Part shown: positions 14,234 to 16,630 of the stretch, piece after piece
Numbering within the stretch: the stretch's first letter is position 1
Layout of the letters: each line of letters opens with the position of its first letter
Source of the DNA: Acidobacteriota bacterium
GTDB lineage: Bacteria; Acidobacteriota; Terriglobia; UBA7540
Assembly: GCA_021828225.1 (NCBI GenBank)
Contig: JAKASH010000011.1
Span: 1-16,630, forward strand
Direction of reading: 5' to 3'
DNA length: 16,630 bases
Position numbers and translations under genes: made by a program
Notes under the pieces: model-generated
Database searches by the model: none
Told to the model about the DNA's origin: nothing
The model's input: the letters and a program-made list of their open reading frames with translations, nothing else

Positions 14234-15013
14234 ATGTACGAGATGCTGGAATACAGTTGCCGCGACCATATTGTCACCGTGACGCTCAATCGGCCGAACA
14301 AACTGAATGCGATAAACCCGCAGATGGTGCATGAACTGCGCGCGGTGGCCGGCGCCGTGCGCGCGGATTCGACGATTCGCGCCGTCGTCTTCACCGGCAA
14401 CGGGCGTGCATTTTCCGCCGGCGCGGATATCGCCGAACTGGTGCGGATGGCCGGGCCGCCGGAGTTCTTCCGCTTCATCGAAGATATCCAGACCACCTAT
14501 AACGCGATCGAAGACCTGGCCGTGCCGGCTATCGCCGCGCTGAACGGCCTTGCATATGGCGGCGGATGCGAGCTGGCGCTGGCCTGCGACCTGCGCATCA
14601 TGGCCGAGGACGCCGCCATCGGGGTTCCCGAAATCAAGATCGGGGAGCTGCCGGGAGCGGGTGGGACGCAGCGCTTATCCAAGATGCTCTCCCCGGCAAT
14701 CGCCAAGCAGATGATCTACTTCGGCGATCCGCTTTCGGCGCAGGACGCGCTGCGCCACGGGCTGGTGAATATGGTCGTGCCGAAGCAGAAAGTGTTCGAG
14801 ACGGCGCTGGAGTGGGCCCGGCGGCTGGCGGAATTGCCGCCGCTTGCGCTCACTTGCGGCAAGATGCTCGTGCATGCGGGAATGAATGCCGATCTGAAGA
14901 CCGGGATGGAAGCGGCGCGCGCGGCGACCGGATTCTTGTTCGGCACTGAAGACCGGCGGGAAGGGATGGGCGCATTCCTGGAGAAACGGACCGCATTGTT
15001 CCGCGGCCGTTGA
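14234..15013 (+). CDS. Enoyl-CoA hydratase (crotonase family)
   Basis: A complete 259-residue crotonase. It adds water to trans-2-enoyl-CoA in beta-oxidation or a similar route. FTGNGRAFSAGADIAEL (53-69) and LNGLAYGGGCELALACD (103-119) form the oxyanion hole. Both catalytic glutamates of true hydratases are present: E113 in GGGCELA and E133 in PEIKIGELPGAGGTQRL. The C-terminus FGTEDRREGMGAFLEKR is typical. GGAG at 14224-14227 lies six bases before the ATG at 14234; an ATG three codons later is an alternative. It is followed after 129 bp by an SDR. The pair could supply the hydratase and hydroxyacyl-CoA dehydrogenase steps, comparable in order to badK and badH of cyclohexanecarboxylate degradation, but general beta-oxidation is equally compatible. 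Confidence 0.93.
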   Translation: MYEMLEYSCRDHIVTVTLNRPNKLNAINPQMVHELRAVAGAVRADSTIRAVVFTGNGRAFSAGADIAELVRMAGPPEFFRFIEDIQTTYNAIEDLAVPAIAALNGLAYGGGCELALACDLRIMAEDAAIGVPEIKIGELPGAGGTQRLSKMLSPAIAKQMIYFGDPLSAQDALRHGLVNMVVPKQKVFETALEWARRLAELPPLALTCGKMLVHAGMNADLKTGMEAARAATGFLFGTEDRREGMGAFLEKRTALFRGR

Positions 15014-15142
15014 AGAGGCCGCGCATGGAGTAGAAGCTTGGTGAGCCGGCGCCGGCGACTGGAGTTGCAACCGGAAGGGAAAGGAAAATCGCGAGCTAAG
15101 CGATCGGACCCGCCGTCCGGCCACGCCACAGGAGAGATAGCC

Positions 15143-15940
15143 ATGGAATTGGGACTGGCGCAAAAAACCGTCATCGTAACCGGCGGTGGCTCGAATATCG
15201 GCCGCGGCATCTGCCTCGCCTTCGCCCGCGAGGAGGTGAACCTCGTCATCGCCGACATCGACGAGCAGCAGGCCGGCAAGACCGCGGCCAAAACCCGGGA
15301 ACTGGGCGCCGCCGAAACCCTCGTGATCAAGACCGATGTCTCCAACTGGGAACAGGTTCAGGCTATGGTGCGGCAGACCGTTGACACGTTCGGGCACGTC
15401 GACGTGCTGGTCAACAACGTTGGGTGGACCATCGACCGTTTGTTTGTCGAGAAGCCGCGCGAAGAATGGGAAAAAGAGATTCGGCTCAACCTCTGGGGCA
15501 TGATCAACTGCACCCGCGCTGTGCTGGACGATATGATGGCCCGCAATCGAGGCGCCGTCGTCAGCATCGGCTCGGACGCCGGTCGCATGGGCGAATTCCG
15601 CGAAGGCGTGTACGCCGCATGCAAGGCGGGGGTGATCGCGCTTAGCAAGACGTTGGCGCGCGAAGTCGGCAAGCATGGCGTCCGGCTCAACGTGGTCTGT
15701 CCCGGCACCACGATGCCGAGCAATGAGGAGGATGTCGGTCAGACCAGCATGTGGGCGGGCGGCTTTCTCAAGGGATGGAACACGCCGGAGATGCGCGAGC
15801 GCATTGCCAAGATGTACCCGTTGCGGCGGATTGGCCAGCCCGACGATGTTGCGAACGCGGTCGTCTTTCTTGCTTCCGATGCCGCGTCGTTCATCACCGG
15901 CCAGACGCTGAGCGTGAGCGGTGGCTATACTATGATGTAA
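15143..15940 (+). CDS. Short-chain dehydrogenase/reductase (NAD type), possibly hydroxyacyl-CoA dehydrogenase
   Basis: A 265-residue SDR. The cofactor loop is TGGGSNIGRG (13-22), with an Asn where many SDRs have Ser-Gly. D38 after VIA at the end of strand 2 indicates NAD(H). NNVG (91-94) replaces the usual NNAG. The catalytic residues are S144 (SIGSDAG) and Y157 with K161 (YAACK). The loop 193-213 is long and rich in Trp and Gly, near where substrate specificity is set. The start is the ATG at 15143-15145 behind GGAGAG (15131-15136); an upstream in-frame start at 15038 adds about 35 residues without homology. A 2-hydroxycyclohexanecarboxyl-CoA dehydrogenase (BadH-like) role is possible next to the hydratase, unproven. 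Confidence 0.92.
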   Translation: MELGLAQKTVIVTGGGSNIGRGICLAFAREEVNLVIADIDEQQAGKTAAKTRELGAAETLVIKTDVSNWEQVQAMVRQTVDTFGHVDVLVNNVGWTIDRLFVEKPREEWEKEIRLNLWGMINCTRAVLDDMMARNRGAVVSIGSDAGRMGEFREGVYAACKAGVIALSKTLAREVGKHGVRLNVVCPGTTMPSNEEDVGQTSMWAGGFLKGWNTPEMRERIAKMYPLRRIGQPDDVANAVVFLASDAASFITGQTLSVSGGYTMM

Positions 15941-16124
15941 CCGCCGATCGCTGTTTGGCCAGACCGCAACATGCATGAATCGCTCGCGGCCGTTTACGGC
16001 AAGCGGGCGAGCACCGCGTAGGGTTCGGCTAGACTGTGGGGGGCCGCAAACCCGGCCGGTGTCCCACTGGAGTTGACCCGCTCTCGTAGACGGTGTTGGG
16101 GAGAAAGGAAGAAGGAGGCCCCCA

Positions 16125-16167
16125 ATGCCAAGAACGCATCCACTATATGCGCCGGAATACCGCCGCT
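16125..16167 (+). pseudogene. Possible IS3-family transposase OrfA N-terminal scrap
   Basis: ATG at 16125, behind GAAGGAGG, encodes MPRTHPLYAPEYRR, which looks like the start of IS3/IS911 OrfA proteins (pattern MPR-T-PxYxPEFR). Homology then stops: the helix-turn-helix and everything else is missing. The match is only about 14 residues long. It may mark an old insertion sequence end. Confidence 0.4.
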
Positions 16168-16274
16168 CGCCGCGTCACAGCCCGCTGCCGGTCGGTCGCA
16201 TCCGATCCGTCGCGGGGATTATTGTGCGTGTCAAGCCCGCAATCAACCGTAGCGAAGTTAGCGAAGCTAACTTA

Positions 16275-16372
16275 TCGGTGGCGCCTGCACGCGACCGATC
16301 CCAGGAGCTTTCGCATCTTTGCCGCTTCAATATCTTCGATCCCGACACACGAGCCAGCAGATCGGCATGTTG
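16275..16372 (-). pseudogene. Possible amidohydrolase C-terminal remnant
   Basis: On the minus strand HADLLARVSG in one frame is followed, after a one-base shift near 16345, by IEDIEAAKMRKLLGSV in another. The combined string resembles the end of amidohydrolase-2 type proteins, which finish with a Lys-rich helix before the LLGENA signature; the signature itself is lost. It lies downstream of the cyclase-family gene on the same strand. Weak call from a short match. Confidence 0.25.
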
Positions 16373-16430
16373 ACGGGATTGGGGTTGGCTTCTCGTCGAG
16401 GCCCTGGGCCGAAACGGACGATGGACCCGC

Positions 16431-16630
16431 TCAAATCACCCCGATTGGACGCGCAGTCGAAGCAGTGGCGCCTCGGTACTTGACCGGCAGCAGGATGAAG
16501 AGAAACTCGTGGACGCCAGCCTTGAGCGCATCGTTCAGGCGTAGATTCTCGATGATGTAGACACCCTTTTCGACCAGCAGATGTTGATGGACGGGAAAGA
16601 CCTGGCGCGCCTGTTCCGAAGGCATCACCT
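16431..16630 (-). CDS. Cyclase-family (kynurenine formamidase-like) metal hydrolase, C-terminal part
   Basis: The frame enters from the right edge of the window and ends at TGA 16431-16433. The visible 65 or so residues include HQHLLVEKGVYIIENLRL, then GVHEFLFILLPVKYRGATASTARPIGVI. This is the characteristic end of the putative cyclase family (Pfam PF04199), where GATGSPxRPIAV is typical; here the Gly of ATGS is Ala. The metal-binding HxGTHxD motif would lie outside the window. Family members hydrolyse amides or cyclic substrates; this substrate is unknown. The gene may be intact beyond the edge. Confidence 0.75.
   Translation of the reverse strand, partial: VMPSEQARQVFPVHQHLLVEKGVYIIENLRLNDALKAGVHEFLFILLPVKYRGATASTARPIGVI

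Larger units (their letters stand above)
15941..16430. other. Intergenic stretch with two doubtful gene remnants
   Basis: 490 bp between the SDR and the cyclase-family gene. It holds a possible IS3 OrfA start (16125), a possible amidohydrolase tail on the minus strand (16275-16372) and a short perfect hairpin AAGTTAGC-GAA-GCTAACTT (16255-16273). No intact gene is seen. Confidence 0.5.

Noticed and set aside
14675..15976. 433-codon minus-strand open frame
   Set aside because: It is antisense to the well-supported enoyl-CoA hydratase and SDR; long antisense frames are common in high-GC DNA.
16255..16273. Hairpin AAGTTAGC-GAA-GCTAACTT as a terminator
   Set aside because: The stem is AT-rich, has no T-run after it, and lies about 315 bases past the SDR stop.

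Overview
The window reads as a chromosomal stretch from a metabolically versatile, high-GC environmental bacterium. Repeated acyl-CoA dehydrogenase, crotonase and short-chain dehydrogenase genes, plus a DUF1329 remnant, resemble gene-rich lineages such as Binatota or other proteobacteria-like degraders. That placement is inference; no rRNA or tRNA was seen.

Left block (446-7507, all minus strand): an ATP-dependent ketone carboxylase-type pair (hyuA-like, then a hyuB-like protein fused to an acetone carboxylase gamma-type zinc domain), then a MenB/BadI-like crotonase and a complete UbiD-family decarboxylase. The crotonase and ubiD share the same Shine-Dalgarno string and are lower in GC than the right half (60-base samples: about 50% and 53%, against 73% in the enoyl-CoA hydratase near 14.3 kb). 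The block abuts a methyltransferase gene fragment that breaks off near 387, so it may have been acquired laterally.

Middle (7781-10820): an acyl-CoA dehydrogenase (minus) diverges from a plus-strand ubiX, PPOX-like, ubiD set across a 506-bp spacer. The spacer carries a perfect 16-bp palindrome and three further dyads. The flavin prenyltransferase UbiX keeps every active-site residue I could align, but its local ubiD is dead: an in-frame TAG, then truncation after about 80 codons. The intact UbiD on the left could be the client of this UbiX.

Right (10876-16630): a minus-strand group (SDR, crotonase remnant, acyl-CoA dehydrogenase, DUF1329 remnant) and a plus-strand group (two acyl-CoA dehydrogenase C-terminal remnants, an intact enoyl-CoA hydratase, an intact SDR). 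After these come a possible IS3 OrfA start, a doubtful amidohydrolase remnant, and the C-terminus of a cyclase-family hydrolase running off the right edge.

Taken together, the intact genes could carboxylate a ketone-like substrate, decarboxylate with prenylated FMN, and run beta-oxidation of an alicyclic or aryl-acyl CoA with ring hydrolysis. The pathway is inference. The strongest direct observations are the carboxylase fusion, the broken ubiD beside an intact ubiX, the Tyr-to-Trp change in the MenB-like enzyme, the palindromic operator region and the density of gene remnants.
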